Assembly (NCBI RefSeq): GCF_041146395.1
Contig: NC_090989.1
Coordinates: forward strand, 283,742,343-283,806,342
Source of the DNA: Eulemur rufifrons
Taxonomy: Eukaryota > Chordata > Mammalia > Primates > Lemuridae
Direction of reading: 5' to 3'
DNA: 64,000 nt
The number at the start of each line of letters is the position of its first letter. Within the stretch, counting starts at the first letter, position 1. The notes beneath the pieces are model-generated. The model saw only the letters and a program-made list of their open reading frames with translations. It did no database searches and had not been told where the DNA came from. Made by a program: the position numbers and the translations under genes. Shown here piece after piece: positions 49,131 to 62,300 of the stretch.

Positions 49131-49469
49131 TAATGAGGCTGGACACTCAGGCTCCTTCGCACCTTCGAGATATTTTGACTAAAGTGGCATCCAAGAGAGA
49201 CCCTTTGCCTAAAGAAGTTCCAGGAGAGTGAGAGGCCCCACCACAAACTGTGATGAACCTCCACTGCCTGGGCCCTCCGTGTCGCCCCAGCACCCCTCTC
49301 AGCCGGACATGCCAGCCCCCAGCACTGGACCGGCAGGAGGGGCCCCAGCGACCTGCTGTTCCCTGGACTGTGAGCTCCACACCCTTAACCACAGTGGGAG
49401 GAGAGAGCTCAGCCCAGAGCAGACGCTCAGTGCACAAAGAAAGGAAGGAAAGCACGCGCAAGGCAGCTA

Positions 49470-49775
49470 ATGAGCAAAGCGAGGAACAAATCAACAAACC
49501 AACCAATAAACAGACGATCAAACCAACCAGTGAGCAAATGAAGGAACAACTCAACCAATAAACTAGTGAAGGAACAAGCCAACCAACCAATGAACAAATG
49601 AGCAAAACAACCAAAGAACAAATGAACCAACCAATGAACAAAAGAGCAAACCAACCAATGAACAAATGAGCAAAGCAACCAATGAACAAATGAACACACC
49701 AATAAATAAGAGAATCAACAAACCAACAAACAAATAAGGGAGGAACAAATGAACAAATCAACCAATGGACAAATT
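49470..49775. repeat. Degenerate AACC/AAAC/AATG tetranucleotide-register array
   Basis: Runs of AACCAACCAATGAACAAATG and close variants repeat for about 300 bases, always in multiples of four. On the minus strand this yields Leu/Phe/Cys-rich open frames that mimic membrane proteins but come from the repeat. Confidence 0.9.
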
Positions 49776-49879
49776 AAAGAACGGTGCATTCTGCAGACTC
49801 AAGTTAAATGCCCGCAGCAGCAGAAGCCTCGGGGCAGCAATTCTGCGGCAGCTCCACTGGGATGTGCTCATGCATTGAC

Positions 49880-50430
49880 CGGGCGTTTCCCCCTTCAGGG
49901 CCGAATCCTGCAGGGAGTTTTATGCTGTGCAAGGACACCCAAGGCTTGCCTGTAACAGCAAAGAACTGGAAACAAGGTAAATGCTCATCAGTCAGGCCTG
50001 GTGAAACCAACAAAGTTGCAATTGTGACACACACTGCAGGGGCGGGACAGAAAGCAGTGGATCCGGATGGCCCCACACGGAACAACAGTGGAGACGCATC
50101 ACTAAGTGGAAATAGCAAGTCGTGGAAACATTTGTAAAGCTCCACCCCTTTTATGTCAAAATAAATGAAAGATGTCAATGTGATCTGAAAACACATCATG
50201 TAAACACACAAGAAAAACGTTCAGAACAATAGCAGTCAAATATTAAGGGCCACCTCTGGGGCACGGCTGAGATCGGTAGAATAATGGAAGGGAATGTCAG
50301 CTTCTCACTCTCCAAAGACATCTGCTTCTTAAAACTCGTGCAAGTGTATATCCACATAAAATATGCCTAATTTTATTCACAAAAAAAGGCCAAAGCAAAA
50401 TTTTAAAGTGTAGAAGTTTAAAAATGGCCA
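49880..50430 (+). mobile_element. L1M-type LINE 3'-region fragment
   Basis: AAGAACTGGAAACAAGGTAA, then ATGCTCATCAGTCAGG follow the familiar sense text of old L1 3' regions (aactggaaacaacctaaatgtccatcaa). The downstream AT-rich part with TTTTATGTCAAAATAAATG fits the 3' UTR. Boundaries are approximate. Confidence 0.45.
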
Positions 50431-50436
50431 CAAACT

Positions 50437-50880
50437 CTTGAATGCAAGGTGGGCTATGTGACAGTGTGACCAGCAGAATGTGATGGAAGCCACACTGTGC
50501 TAGCTCCCGGACCTGCACGTTAAGACACTGGCAGGTTCTAAGTCCCATGTCTCTGGGAACACTGCTTGGAACCCAGACACCATGCTGTGGGGAAGCCCAA
50601 GCAGCCCCTGGGAGGGTCCCAGGAGAAGAGTAACCCAAGCCCCCAGCCAACGGCCGCAGTGTGGCTCCCAGACAACAGCCAGTGCCAACGGCCAACCACA
50701 TGGGAAATGGATCCTTCAGCCCCAGTCACGCTACTCAAACTGCAGCCACGTGGAAGCCAACAAGCCCTGCCCAAAATGCAGATTCTCAACCCAAATTAGA
50801 GTTTGCTATTGTCTTGAGACATTAAGTTCGTGGTGACTTTCATGCAGCGGTAGTTGGCCTCAAGAAAAGGCAATAAACAG
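50437..50880 (+). mobile_element. MLT1-type LTR (ERVL-MaLR), old solo copy
   Basis: TGTGACCAGCAGAATGTGAT, GGAAGCCACACTGTGCTAGC, CCAGTGCCAACGGCCAACCA, ATGGATCCTTCAGCCCCAGT and TTGTCTTGAGACATTAAG follow the order of MLT1 LTRs. It is non-coding and much diverged. Confidence 0.55.
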
Positions 50881-50924
50881 GGAGACATAGTTACAACAGA
50901 TACACAGAGACGCTCTTGCAGCTA

Positions 50925-51640
<716 letters not shown>

Positions 51641-51734
51641 AATATTACATTAACATTTATTTTATTTATTAATAATTATTAATATGAATAAGGGGATATT
51701 TAATCATGTAAGGAATTGCTCATGGTACTTTTTG

Positions 51735-53840
51735 TTTCTGTTAAGTCAGGTTTATGGGGGTATAATTCACAAACAGTGAAATTCACTCTTTTTAAATGTG
51801 CAGTTCGGTGAGTTTTGATAAATGGATAATCCCGTAACCCCCACCACAATCGAGATACAGAACGTCGCTGTCACCCGGGGAGTTCTGGCCTCTGGCCACT
51901 GTGGATGTTTTCTCTGTCCCTGTAGTTTGCCTTTCCCCCAGTGTCACATAAAGGGAATCGTGTCACTGGTGGTCCTTGTGTCTGCTTCCGTCACTTGGCA
52001 TAAGCCTCGTGCCAACCTGTGTCAGGGACCTGCTCCTTCTGCTGCCCGTGGTGTCCCACCGCAGGGATGTGCTCCATGTGTTCATCCCTGAGCTAGTCGA
52101 TGACACGTGGGCTCTTTCCAGTTTGAGGCTATTATAATAAAGCAGGCTGTGAACGTTCACATACATGTCTCCATGTGGACACACGTCGTCATTTCTCTTG
52201 AGTGAATACCTAGACGTGAAATTGCCGTGTCCTGTGGCACGCGCATGGTTAATTTTATTAAAAATCACCACACTGTTCCAAAGCAGGTACACATTTTGCA
52301 TCCCCATCCAGAATGTGTGACGGTTCCCATAGCCTCCCCAGCACTGAGGCGTGTGGTGGGATCTCCTTCTGGCTTTAAGTTGCATTTCTGTGATAACTAA
52401 TGCCGACAAACATCTTCCCGGGTGCATTCGGCCATTCCTGTGTCTTCTTTTGGGAAACATCTGTTCAAATCTTTTGCCCAGTTTTAAACTGGGTCACTGG
52501 CCTTCTTGAGTGAAATTGTAATCATATTTTATATATTCCAGACATAAGTTCCTTATCAGATGTGTGTTTTGCAAATATTTTATTCCTATCTTATTACTTT
52601 TCCATTTTCTTAACAGGGCCTTTTGAAGAGCACAAGGTTTTACTTTAATAAAATCTGATTTATCAGCTTTCTTTTTAAATCTATTGTGGCTCATAGTTTT
52701 GTGTCCTTAGAAATCTTTGCCTAACTCAAGGTCAGAAAACTCAAGATTTTCTTTTTTGTTTTATCCTTTATGTTAATAGCTTTAAATTGTACATTTAGAT
52801 CTATGGTCCATCTTAGTTTTCGTACATTATTTGAGGTAAGGGTCAAGGTGTATTTTATTGCAACTGGAAGCCCAATTATTTCAGCATCATTTGTTGATTA
52901 AGACGATCCTCTCATCATTGAATTTTCTTAGCACTTTTTTGGAAAATCAAATGATTATATGTGAGTCTGTTTCTGGACTCCGTTCCATTCCACTGGTCTG
53001 CATCTTTCTGTCAACACTACATGCCTGGATCACTGCAGCTCTAGGGGGAGTCTTAAAATCACACAGCACGAGCCTGCCAGGGGTCTTCCTTTTCAAAACT
53101 GTTGTGATTATTTTAGGTTCTTGGCATTTCCATATAAATTTCAGAAGTATCTTGTCAATCTCTATTTTTAAAAAGCCTGCTGGAATTTTAATTGGCACTA
53201 CATTAAATCTGTAGATCAGTTTGGAAGAAAATAATATCTTAATATTGAGTCTTCCGGTCTATGAGAACGATCTGTCTCTGCATTTCTTTAGATCTTTGAT
53301 TTCCCTAAGGAATATTTTGTAATTTTCAGTGATAGGGTCTTGCACATCTTTGTTTAATGCACCTCTTCAATATTTCGTATTTTGATGCTATTGCAATGGT
53401 TTTACATTTCTATTTCCTTTTTTTCATTGTTTCTTTTTCCACATACCTTGGAATAAATTTCTATTTCTAACTATTCATTGCTACTATCTAGAAATACAAT
53501 TAATTTTTATACATTGACTCTGTACCCTGTCACCATGATAAATTTATTAGTTCTAGAAGTTAATTTGCAGATGGCTTAAAATTTTTTACATAGTCAATAA
53601 AGTGGTCTGCAAATACCAACAGTTTTACTTCTGCCTTTCTAATCTATATGCCTTTTATTTTATTTTCTTTCCTTATTCCGTAGGCCAGGACTGCATCCAG
53701 TGCCCGACAGGGTGACAGGAGCAGATGTCCACGCCTTGTTCCTTATCTTGGGGGAAAGAACTCAGCATGTGGATTTCACATAGACGCCCTTTACCAGGTT
53801 CAGGGGTTCCTTTTTATTCCTCGTTTTCTGAGATTTGCTC
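51735..53840 (-). mobile_element. L1 LINE, 5'-truncated, decayed
   Basis: The plus strand reads as the complement of L1 from its 3' region into ORF2. Landmarks include GGGGGTATAATTCAC, AGTGAATACCTAGACGTGAA, CTTATCAGATGTGTGTTTTG, CAAATATTTTATTCC, CATTTCCATATAAATTTCAG and CATTAAATCTGTAGATCAGT. A minus-strand frame near 52947-53198 is recognisably a remnant of the L1 reverse-transcriptase protein C-terminal half; it has stops and gaps on both sides and cannot be active. It lies in the same orientation as COL5A1. Confidence 0.88.
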
Positions 53841-53849
53841 GTCATATTT

Positions 53850-54120
53850 TAAGTTTAAAACTATTACAAAGTAGTATGTAATCCCAATTTTGTAAATACA
53901 GACATAGAACAAATAGTAGGAAATAAATATCTCAAAATGTTCCTTTAGTAATTTCTTTGGCTGCATTTAATAGAAACCAGTATCAACATCATCACCATCA
54001 CCATCATCATCACAATCATAACGGCTTAAACAAGTAAGGGATTATGATATTTTTATTTTCTTCTTTATACTTTTTGGCAGTTTTAACATTTCTACAATGA
54101 ACCTGCACTGCTTTTATACC
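53850..54120 (+). mobile_element. L1M 3'-end fragment
   Basis: TATTTTTATTTTCTTCTTTA, TACTTTTTGGC and CATTTCTACAATGAACCTGC match the sense 3' end of old L1M elements (attttcttctttatactt, ctacaatgaacatg). A short CATCAC run lies at 53983-54016. Confidence 0.45.
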
Positions 54121-55689
54121 AGATGGATGGAATAATAAATGCCAATCACATGCAGAGGAAAGGGCATTATGTAGTTAAATACGCGGCCTCTCTCCACGTC
54201 TACCTGAAACCACAGACAGTCACAGACCTCTTGGCCTGCGCCCTGGCAATGGGCAATTCTTAACAGGCCTTTAGGAAACAAAACCACATACACACTTCCC
54301 AGGAATGTCTCCATTCCCAGGGCTGTGACATCGGAAGTGGGCCACCCCACACCGTGAGCCCTCACAGGGCCCCTTGGTCAGGCCCAAGTGCAGCTCACAC
54401 GAGCCCTTTCGGCTAAAATGTGGACAACAACCAGCGTGTCCGCTGGCTCTCGGCTCCTCCCCAGCACGGGAGTCCGCTGACATTTGCCTTAGATTCCCAT
54501 CAGAACAGACAGCTTCGGATAGAGAAGGCCCCAGAGATGATTCAACCACCCATTAAACGCTGCAAAGCAAACAACGTGATAGATGAAGTTAAAAGGAAGA
54601 TATTTCCAGCCACAAATGACAGCCCCCCTGTCCACTCAACCCCTTCGCACACACACGTCCAGCTATGTTGTTCCCGCGCAGGCCCAGACGGAGCCCCCGG
54701 AGCCCAGGCTGCCAGTGCTCCTGGGACAGTTTTGTTGGTCCTGTTGATGCGGCTCTGAAATTATTTCATTCAAGTATGTGATGCAAGAGAAAGAACAACA
54801 CACGGGGTCACTCTCACCTTTGCGGGCATATTTTACACGACCTCCCCGAGGACCAGAAGGCCTTCTCAATTACCAGAGCTACACAAGCTTTCAAAACGCT
54901 CCAGGACTCAAAACCAGCAGCGCGGACAGTAAATGAACACAGAACTGGGTAAGGACCACATAAAGGCCCCCAAAACATGCACCACAAATGGGGGGCAGAA
55001 CTCGGAACCCGCTCCCACCCACAAGCCCGCAGCACCAGTCCCAGCTGAACTCCCTGGGCCCCACACTCAGCGGGTTAATGAAGCCGAGTTTCAAGGTCTC
55101 CTCCAGGGTGGACAGCGAGGGGCTCTCCCGGTGTCACATTAGCAGGCCCAGAAAACTCAGCCAGCCCTCCTGGAAGTGGGGAAGTCAAGTGTGTGGAGCT
55201 GAAAACCTCATCCACCCTGCTGCCCCGAACGAGGCAGGCAAAGGTAAGAGCAGCCTCTCTTACCTCCATGGCCTCTCCCCCTCTGCCCCAGCCCAGGCCG
55301 GCCCCTCTCTCACCCATCTCTGGGCACCCCCGGACATCAGCTCCACCCCGCCCCACACCCTGGGGGTGCTCCGGTGTAGAGTGTAGGCCCCAAACACTTC
55401 ACCCAGTGTGACCATCCGGTGGGGAGGAAAGCCCAGAATCCGCAGAACCCCGACATCACTGTCTACTCCAGCAGCCACGGCAGGGACTCAGCAAATGCAC
55501 AGATGGCCAAAGATGGGGAGAAGGACAGACCAAGTAATTAGCATCTACTGAATGTCTACTGGACATTCTAGAAGATTTTAGGAGGTTCTAGAAGATACCC
55601 GTACATTTTTCTAAGTGGGAGGAGGGATATAAAGCCCTAAAAAACATGTGAGTTATTGTTATTAATAATTCAACTCCACATGACAACCT

Positions 55690-55820
55690 TGTGGAGCAGG
55701 AAGTACTGCTTCCTTCTCCAGGTAGGAAACTGGAGCTCACCTAAAGGCCGAGGGGACGTGGGACATGCCGCAGGCCCAGGGAACGGCCCAGCCAGGTCTC
55801 CGGCATGAAATAACAGCTCC
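55690..55820 (-). mobile_element. MIR SINE fragment
   Basis: CTTCTCCAGGTAGGAAACTG, GAGCTCACCTAAAGG and CCCAGCCAGGTCTCCGGCAT follow the antisense MIR order. Confidence 0.4.
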
Positions 55821-55959
55821 TTCTGCCTCTCCAGGAGCAGAGAGGGGGCAGTGATTGGCTTAACAGGGTGAGCAGCCCCAGTTATCTAACACGGGGTCCA
55901 CCTGGGTTTAACAGCTGAGGATAATGCTGCCCAGGGCATGGTAGCTCCAGTGGTAATTC

Positions 55960-56440
55960 CGGAGATAATTGCCTGCTGGTTGGAATGTAACTCTGCAATA
56001 AAAGAGCTTTAAAATGGCCCTAGGCTTGGATGCAGTGAGTCAACGTCTAGGAATCCACCCCAAGGAAAGAATCAGAGAGGCAGAAAGGACTTACCAGAAA
56101 GATGTTCATCCAAGTGTTATTTATAACAGCAACAGCTGGAAGCAGCCCAAACCCAACACGAGAGGAACAGTTAAGTAAACTGTAAAACAAGCGCACAATG
56201 GCGTGCTCAGCAGCCACTGGGATATTTACGGAGTTTATAAGGACAGGAGGAAGTGTCCCCATCTAAAGGCAGGACACAACACTGTTTCTACACATGAGCT
56301 CACCATGTAAAGGAAAAATGTGAGGAAAGGGAAAGAAAAAGTCATTTTGATATTTCCCAAAGTTGTTATGACTATTTTTATAGTCAGGAAAAGTTAACAA
56401 ATTTATTTGGAGAATCAGTAGAATCTCTGACTCTATAAGC
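55960..56440 (+). mobile_element. L1M-type LINE 3'-region fragment
   Basis: GGTTGGAATGTAACTCTGCA, AATCCACCCCAAGGAAAGAA, AAGATGTTCATCCAAGTGTT, ATTTATAACAGCAACAGCTG and CAGCAGCCACTGGGATATTT are consecutive sense segments of old L1 3' sequence. Confidence 0.65.
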
Positions 56441-56849
56441 AAATATCCTGGAACATGTGGACTTTCTACCTCCCAGTTCTCATCACAGTTTTCCGATGTC
56501 TTTCTGCCAGCAGGGCACTTTCCTCCCTTCCCTACCGTCCACACCCTGCCTCAGCAGAGAGCCCTGCTCTGAACTCCTAAAAGGCACTCAGCACCTCGTC
56601 AGTGTTCTGACTACACTGGCTACTGCTGCTGCAACTGGATTTCTCTTGCCTCTCAGCTCAGGCCAACAAACATAGCTTAAGAATCCAGTTGTGTCTGGTG
56701 CTATTCTGAGCACAGCAGAAGCTGAAGTGAGTCAGCCCTTCCTTTCCCTCAGGGAGCCCTGGTGTAGACAGCAGAAGTCTGAGGTGTTCATAAACCACTG
56801 TAACACAAAATTCAAAGTGCTACTGCAGATGAGGCAGCCCAGTGATATG

Positions 56850-58078
56850 ATGGAAGGAAGGAAGGATAGATGGATAGATGAGTAAATGAAGGGATGAGTG
56901 GATGAGTGAATGGATGGATGGATGGATGGTGGATGGATGGATAGATGGAAGGATGGTGGATGGGTGGATGGATGGGTGGATGGATGGAAGGATGGTGGAT
57001 GGGTAGATAAATGGGTGGATGGATGGGTGAATGGATGGAAGGATGGCGGATGGGTGGATGGATGGATGGTGGATGGATGAATCAATGGGTAGATGGATGG
57101 AAGGATGGTGGATGGGTGAATGGATTGAAGGATTGATGAGTGAATGGATAGAAGGATGGTGGATGGGCGGATGGATGGGTGTGGGTGGATGGATGGAAGG
57201 ATGGTGGATGGGTGGATAAATGGGTGAATGGATGGAAGGATGGTAGATGGGTGGGTGGATGGATGGATGGATGGGTGAATCAATGGGTGGATGGATGGAA
57301 GGATGGTGGATGGGTGAATGGATAGGTAGATGGATGGAAGGATGGTGGGTGGATGGATGGGTGGATGGATGGAAGGATGGTGGATGGGTGGATAGATGGA
57401 AGAATGAGTGACTGGATAGAGGATGGACGGATGGATGGAAGAATGGTGAATGGGTGGATAGATGGGTGGATGGATGGGTGAATGGAGGGGTGGATGGATG
57501 GAAGGATGGTGGATGGGTGGATAGATGGAAGAATGAGTGGCTGGATAGAGGATGGATAGATGGATGGAAGAATGGTGAATGGGTGGATAGATGGGTGGAT
57601 GGATGGGTGAATAGATGGGTGGATGGATGGAAGGATGGTGGATGGCTGGATAGAGGATGGGTAGATGGATGGAAGAATGAATGGGTGGATAGATGGGTGG
57701 ATGGATGGGTGAATGGAGGGGTGGATGGATGGAAGGATGGTGGATGGGTGAATGGATAGATAGATGAATCAGTGACTGTGGATTTATGGTTTGCATGGGT
57801 GGGTGAGAGGGTGGATGGATATATGGGTGGGTGGGTGATTGGATATATTTATGGTCTGGATCAATGGATGGAGGAATGGATGGTTGAATGGATAGGTAGG
57901 TGGATAAGAAGATGGACAGATGGATGGGTGGATTAACAGTATGGATGGACAGGTGGGTGGATGGACTGATAGTTGGATGAATGGGTGGGTGAGTGACTGG
58001 AAGAAAGTATGGTTTGGAAGGATGGATGTGTGTATGGATAGGAGGATGGCTATGTGGGTAGATTAATGGGTGGATAAA
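56850..58078. repeat. Tetranucleotide (TGGA)n array, about 1.2 kb
   Basis: GGATGGATGGATGGTGGATG-type sequence in a 4-base register, with longer recurring blocks (for example ATGGAAGGATGGTGGATGGG every 40-100 bases) that show higher-order duplication. The core is 56850-57776; it becomes looser to 58078. COL5A1 pre-mRNA reads (UCCA)n here. Open frames across it are artefacts of the repeat. Confidence 0.97.
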
Positions 58079-58109
58079 GACAGCAATGCACCTTTGCTAA
58101 TTCAAACTG

Positions 58110-58570
58110 AATTTAAGGAACCCAAGGCCTCATTTCTTGCTGCTCTCCCTCTCCTGCTCATGCTATGCTGTAGTCAAGTGAAACCCCTCACTCCAAGACC
58201 AAGATCACACCGCACCAAGGCCTTTGCACATTCTGTTCCCCATACATGGAATCCTTCTCTTCCCCTGACTCCCACTCCCAGTGAATCCCTAGTCATCTTG
58301 TAGACCTGAGCTGGACAACTCTACCTCTGAGAAAGATTTCCTTAAGCCCCACGCCAGATTGGTGGCCCTCGTCAGTGCTCATTCTTGTTGTATAATATTT
58401 GACCGTTTTTGGCCAACAGATGTCAATTTCACATGGATCACAAGGTCCTCTGATTGTCCAATCCCAGCAGAACTGAGGACTCGAGGGCAGGGTCCACACT
58501 CATCCTTTTGCTTCCAGCATTTGGTGCCGTGATTACCCCAAAGTGCCTGGCACATCCTTAAACTGTCAGA
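58110..58570 (+). mobile_element. L2 LINE 3' fragment
   Basis: AAGGCCTTTGCACATTCTGT, TCCCCATACATGGAATCC, TCTGAGAAAGATTTCCTTAA, CTCGAGGGCAGGGTCCACAC and AAAGTGCCTGGCACATCC follow the sense L2 3' end in order. Confidence 0.7.
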
Positions 58571-59779
58571 GGAACAAGTGTACTAAGGATCTAAACTCCT
58601 GACCCACCCCCTGACAGCTCTTGTTTCAAAACAACAGACCAGCTCGGGCTTTCCTAGTAGGAGCAACAGTGGCTGAAGTTTGGGGGGAAAGTTCACGTTC
58701 CCACAGGAACCTCGCAGAAACAAGACATAAATGGCCTACAGAGTGAGTGGGGATTTTGGCTTTTTTTCCAGGACAAAGGAATCTCTGTTGCCCATACAGA
58801 GCCACTCCCTCTATGGCCAGGCACTTGTCACCCCCTCCCATGACTGTCCACACCTGAGGGCTTCCAGGTGAGGGACCCTCAAGCCTCCTGTCTGGGCTGG
58901 CTTCCCAGGAGGTGGGGTGCCTCCAAGCAGAGAATCAGCCGGTAAGGGAGACTGCAAGGACACCTGTGACTCAGCACTGTGGAAAGGGACAAGCCTAATG
59001 ACAGCAGGTGGCCCTGCTGCTGGACACCAAAGTGGGACCAGCCCAGCTGGAGCCAACATCAAGGATGATGTGGACAGCCTCATGGCCCTGGTCAGGAGTG
59101 GGTGGGGATGGGGCAGCGTTACAGGTGACAACCGAGCCAGATGCCATGGAGGATGCCTATGCATCAGAGGTCACAGGCCACACCCACCTCCACACCTTCA
59201 ATTGCTGAGCCCTAACACTTGCGCCTGCAAAGGCTATGGCTCCAGTGTCCTTGGGCTACTCACATTTTTCCCCGCTGACCCCACCCCCAAGCCCTGACTC
59301 CACAGCCCCTGGGCCTGGGAGGGCCTGGAGGTGTTGGCAAAGCCCGGGTGCCCGCAGAACAGGCTGTAGGCAGGTGCCATTCACGGCCAGGCTGCTGCTG
59401 ATTGTGCTGAGGCACAATGCAAGTGCATCCACTCCAGAGGGAGCACCAGACGACGGGGGCGCTGCACCTCGCACACATTGTGGGCTAGATCCAGGACTTC
59501 CAGCTCTCGGCCGCAGGGTTCCGGGCAGCCTCCTCCCTGTTCCTCATTTCTTAGACAAGCTGATTATCATACCTGCCCCAGAGGATGAAAACATAACGTC
59601 TGTGGAGCTCAGTGCCCGACCCACAGGAGTGCTCGAAAAGTGGCCCATGTCACTGTGCCACCACCTGTCATCCTCACTGCGGTCACGTGGTTCCCACCCT
59701 GAGGAGTTTTGAGTTATTCTGCGAAGGTAACTTGACATGTACATCATGAAAGGAGAAAACAGTGAATTTAATAAAGGAC

Positions 59780-59880
59780 CAAAATCTTACCCCATTGCAC
59801 AGATGAAGAAACTGAGTCCAAAAGAGTCCCCCCCCCCCCCCGCCCACCGCCCCCGACCAAAAATCTTACAGATTCAGTGC
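59780..59880 (-). mobile_element. MIR SINE fragment and poly-C run
   Basis: CCCCATTGCACAGATGAAGA, AACTGAGTCCAAAAGAG is antisense MIR text. It is followed by a C-rich run at 59828-59855 that may be length-variable. Confidence 0.5.
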
Positions 59881-60304
59881 CCGGCCAGGGCCAGCCCAGG
59901 CTCAGGTCCCCACGCACCAGCAGAAGGAGAGGGACATGGCAGCTGGCCACACCCCATCCCCCAGGCACCCCATTGAGGGATCCCCCTTGGAGGGAAGGAC
60001 AGACTCACTTCCCCGTCCTGCAGGCGAACAACAGGCAAAGGCCTTGGCCCTGAGGGCCCTCGGCCACCTGGGAGGGAGGCAGAGGGCAGAGTGCACCAGG
60101 CTGGGACCTGCCCAGACCAGCACAACCTTTGTGCCCCGGAGGACGAGCCCCCTGAAGCTCACCCACACCCAGTGACACCCAAGGTACAAGCCCAGCTAAG
60201 GAGAGAATTCTCCTTGGGAAGATCCACAAGAGGCCAAAATCCATGCTCCAAAGAAGAGGGTCACGCGCCCAAGTGGAACGACCAGGAGCCTGCACTGAGC
60301 CCGG

Positions 60305-60440
60305 AGACCCAGGCCCAGTGTCTTGGCCCCCAATTTGCTAAATGACTCCGGGAGAGGTATGTGCCGGCCTCAGTCTCCCCACCTATAAAATGAGTGGACC
60401 GAGATTACTGAGGACAGTTTCAGTTCTGAAAATCTCTAGG
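60305..60440 (+). mobile_element. MIR SINE fragment
   Basis: TGACTCCGGGAGAGGTATGT, CTCAGTCTCCCCACCTATAA and AATGAGTGGACCGAGATTAC match sense MIR 3'-half text. Confidence 0.5.
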
Positions 60441-60759
60441 GGGACATTCCTATTTCCAAAGTTTTACTAAATGATACACATGCAATCAATCCAGTCTCTT
60501 CCTGCATTGGTCTTGTGATCTTGCCTTTGTCCTTTTTTAAAATTTATTTTATAACACCTCAGCTTGTTTTAATTGACTGAGTCATTTCAGCCAAAAGGCA
60601 CACAGCTCCCAGAGCAGCCAGCCCCCTCACTGTCACCTGCACACCTGTCAGCCACCTGCTGAAGCAAAGCTCTCGCCTCTCCCAAAAGCTGCAGGCGGAA
60701 CCGCGCCCCCTACACCCGCCGCCCACTCTGGAGAAAACCATGCGTCCCAGTGCCCACAC

Positions 60760-61735
60760 AGCCTCCTTATAAGCTGCGCATATATGAGCCTAGATTTGTG
60801 TGTCTTTTCTTTTATCAGAGTGGGTCTCTGTTGTGAGGAACGTCCTTCACCTTCCTTTGCTTTACTTAATGCATCTTGGAGGTTGGTCCCTTGCAGTAAA
60901 CATCAAGCCATCTAGGCTCCGTCCTCTTAGCTGCTGCATCTCGTCTGTTCCGTGGATACACAGCGACGAACCTCAGCGGCTCCTGCTCACGAGCGTTTGG
61001 ATGTTGGGATCCTTCGCTCTTCAGACAGCGCTGCACAGCGGTTCTTACGCAGATAGGTCTCTGCCTGCACGTGTGCATCCGTGGGACACACTCCAAGGAC
61101 CAGAGCTGGTGCCAAAGAGCAGGTGCACTTTAACAGTCTGATAAATGTCGATGCCGAGTGCCTTTGGGGAAGGCCATGAGCACGCCCGCTTCCCCTCACT
61201 GGGGCTGTTCTCAGGTGTGTCCCCCGCCCATCGCCCTTGGGATTCGGGTGCGTTCCCTCCTTGGAAGGTCAAACGTCTGCTCACCTGTTTAAACGTTACT
61301 TGCCTTTTCTTTCCTGAGAACTTTGTGTGTGTTTGGTGACTGGCCTTTCCTTACCGGTTTGCAGTAGCTCCTTGCATATCAGCGCCTTTCTGTCATACAC
61401 GCTTGTATTCTTTTCTTACAGTGAGTAGTGGTTTACTTGGTTTTCTTTTGTACAGACAAAACATCTTGACTTTTACGGAGTGTATTTTTTTTTCTTTTAT
61501 AACTTCTGGGGTTTACGTCGTACTTGGAACGGCTTCCCCATTCCCAGATTATAAAACTCAGTCTCCCATGTTTTCTTCTAGTAGTTTTATGGTTTCATGT
61601 TCAAAGCTCACATCTTTGATCCATCTGGAATGCTTTCTGGCGCAAGCGTAGGGCAGGATCCAGCTCCTCTTTCCCAGATGGCCTCTGCGCCATCCCAGCC
61701 CAGCTCGGTGACGCACCCTTTCTTCCCGCCAACGT
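60760..61735 (-). mobile_element. L1M-type LINE fragment
   Basis: The plus strand matches the complement of old L1: TAGCTCCTTGCATATCAGCG, CTTTTATAACTTCTGGGGTT, GGCTTCCCCATTCCCAGATT, CATGTTTTCTTCTAGTAGTT, TTTATGGTTTCATG and CTTTGATCCATCTGGAATGC. The left part is more diverged, so that boundary is uncertain. Confidence 0.65.
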
Positions 61736-62199
61736 TGGAGCCTGGCTTTCAAGGCAAAGGCTACGCGCCCCCCAGGGGACCGACTCCCATGGGGTGGGGG
61801 CTGCTCGCCCAGCCCCTGAGAGGCTCTCCTCCCCCAGGAGCAGCCCAGGGAGCCCCCCAGGCCCCCTGGTGGAAGCCCCCAGGTGAAGCGCTCACGGCAG
61901 GCTTTCTCCACGCATCGCCAGTTACCACATCAGAAAAGGGGCAGTGGCCCAAAAACCCAGTGACGGGAGACACTTTAAAGTAATAGACTTTCTGCAGTGG
62001 TCACAAATGACAACCGAATGCCCACACGCTAACGTGATGGGAGAAAGTCCAAGTCCACCGTGTTCAGACACCGAGGTCTTTGCCTTCAGGGAGGGCTGCT
62101 TGGGACAGGGCCCCTGAGACCGTGTCCATGGAGACCATGTCCCTGATCTGCCACCCTGATGCATGGCCCTCCGTCTCTACTCTTTGTACTCAGACACTG

Positions 62200-62300
62200 T
62201 GGAATCTGAGTTTGGAGACTGTGAGTGATTTTTATATTCTTCTTCATATGTTTCGGTATTTTCCAAAATGACCATAATGAAATGTATCCTTTTCATTAAA
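62200..62300 (+). mobile_element. L1M 3'-end fragment
   Basis: GTGAGTGATTTTTATATTCT, TCTTCATATGTTTCGGTATT and TTCCAAAATGACCATAATGA match the sense 3' end of old L1M elements. A short TG run follows at 62308-62332. Confidence 0.45.

Noticed and set aside
49147..49761. Leu/Phe/Cys-rich minus-strand frame resembling a membrane protein
   Set aside because: The hydrophobic residues come from the reverse complement of the AACC/AATG repeat.
52947..53198. Short minus-strand protein-like frame
   Set aside because: It is a decayed remnant of the L1 reverse-transcriptase protein and not a cellular gene; it is covered by the L1 annotation.
56732..57796. 354-codon minus-strand open frame
   Set aside because: It is the translation of the TGGA array in one frame and has no non-repetitive part with a recognisable family.
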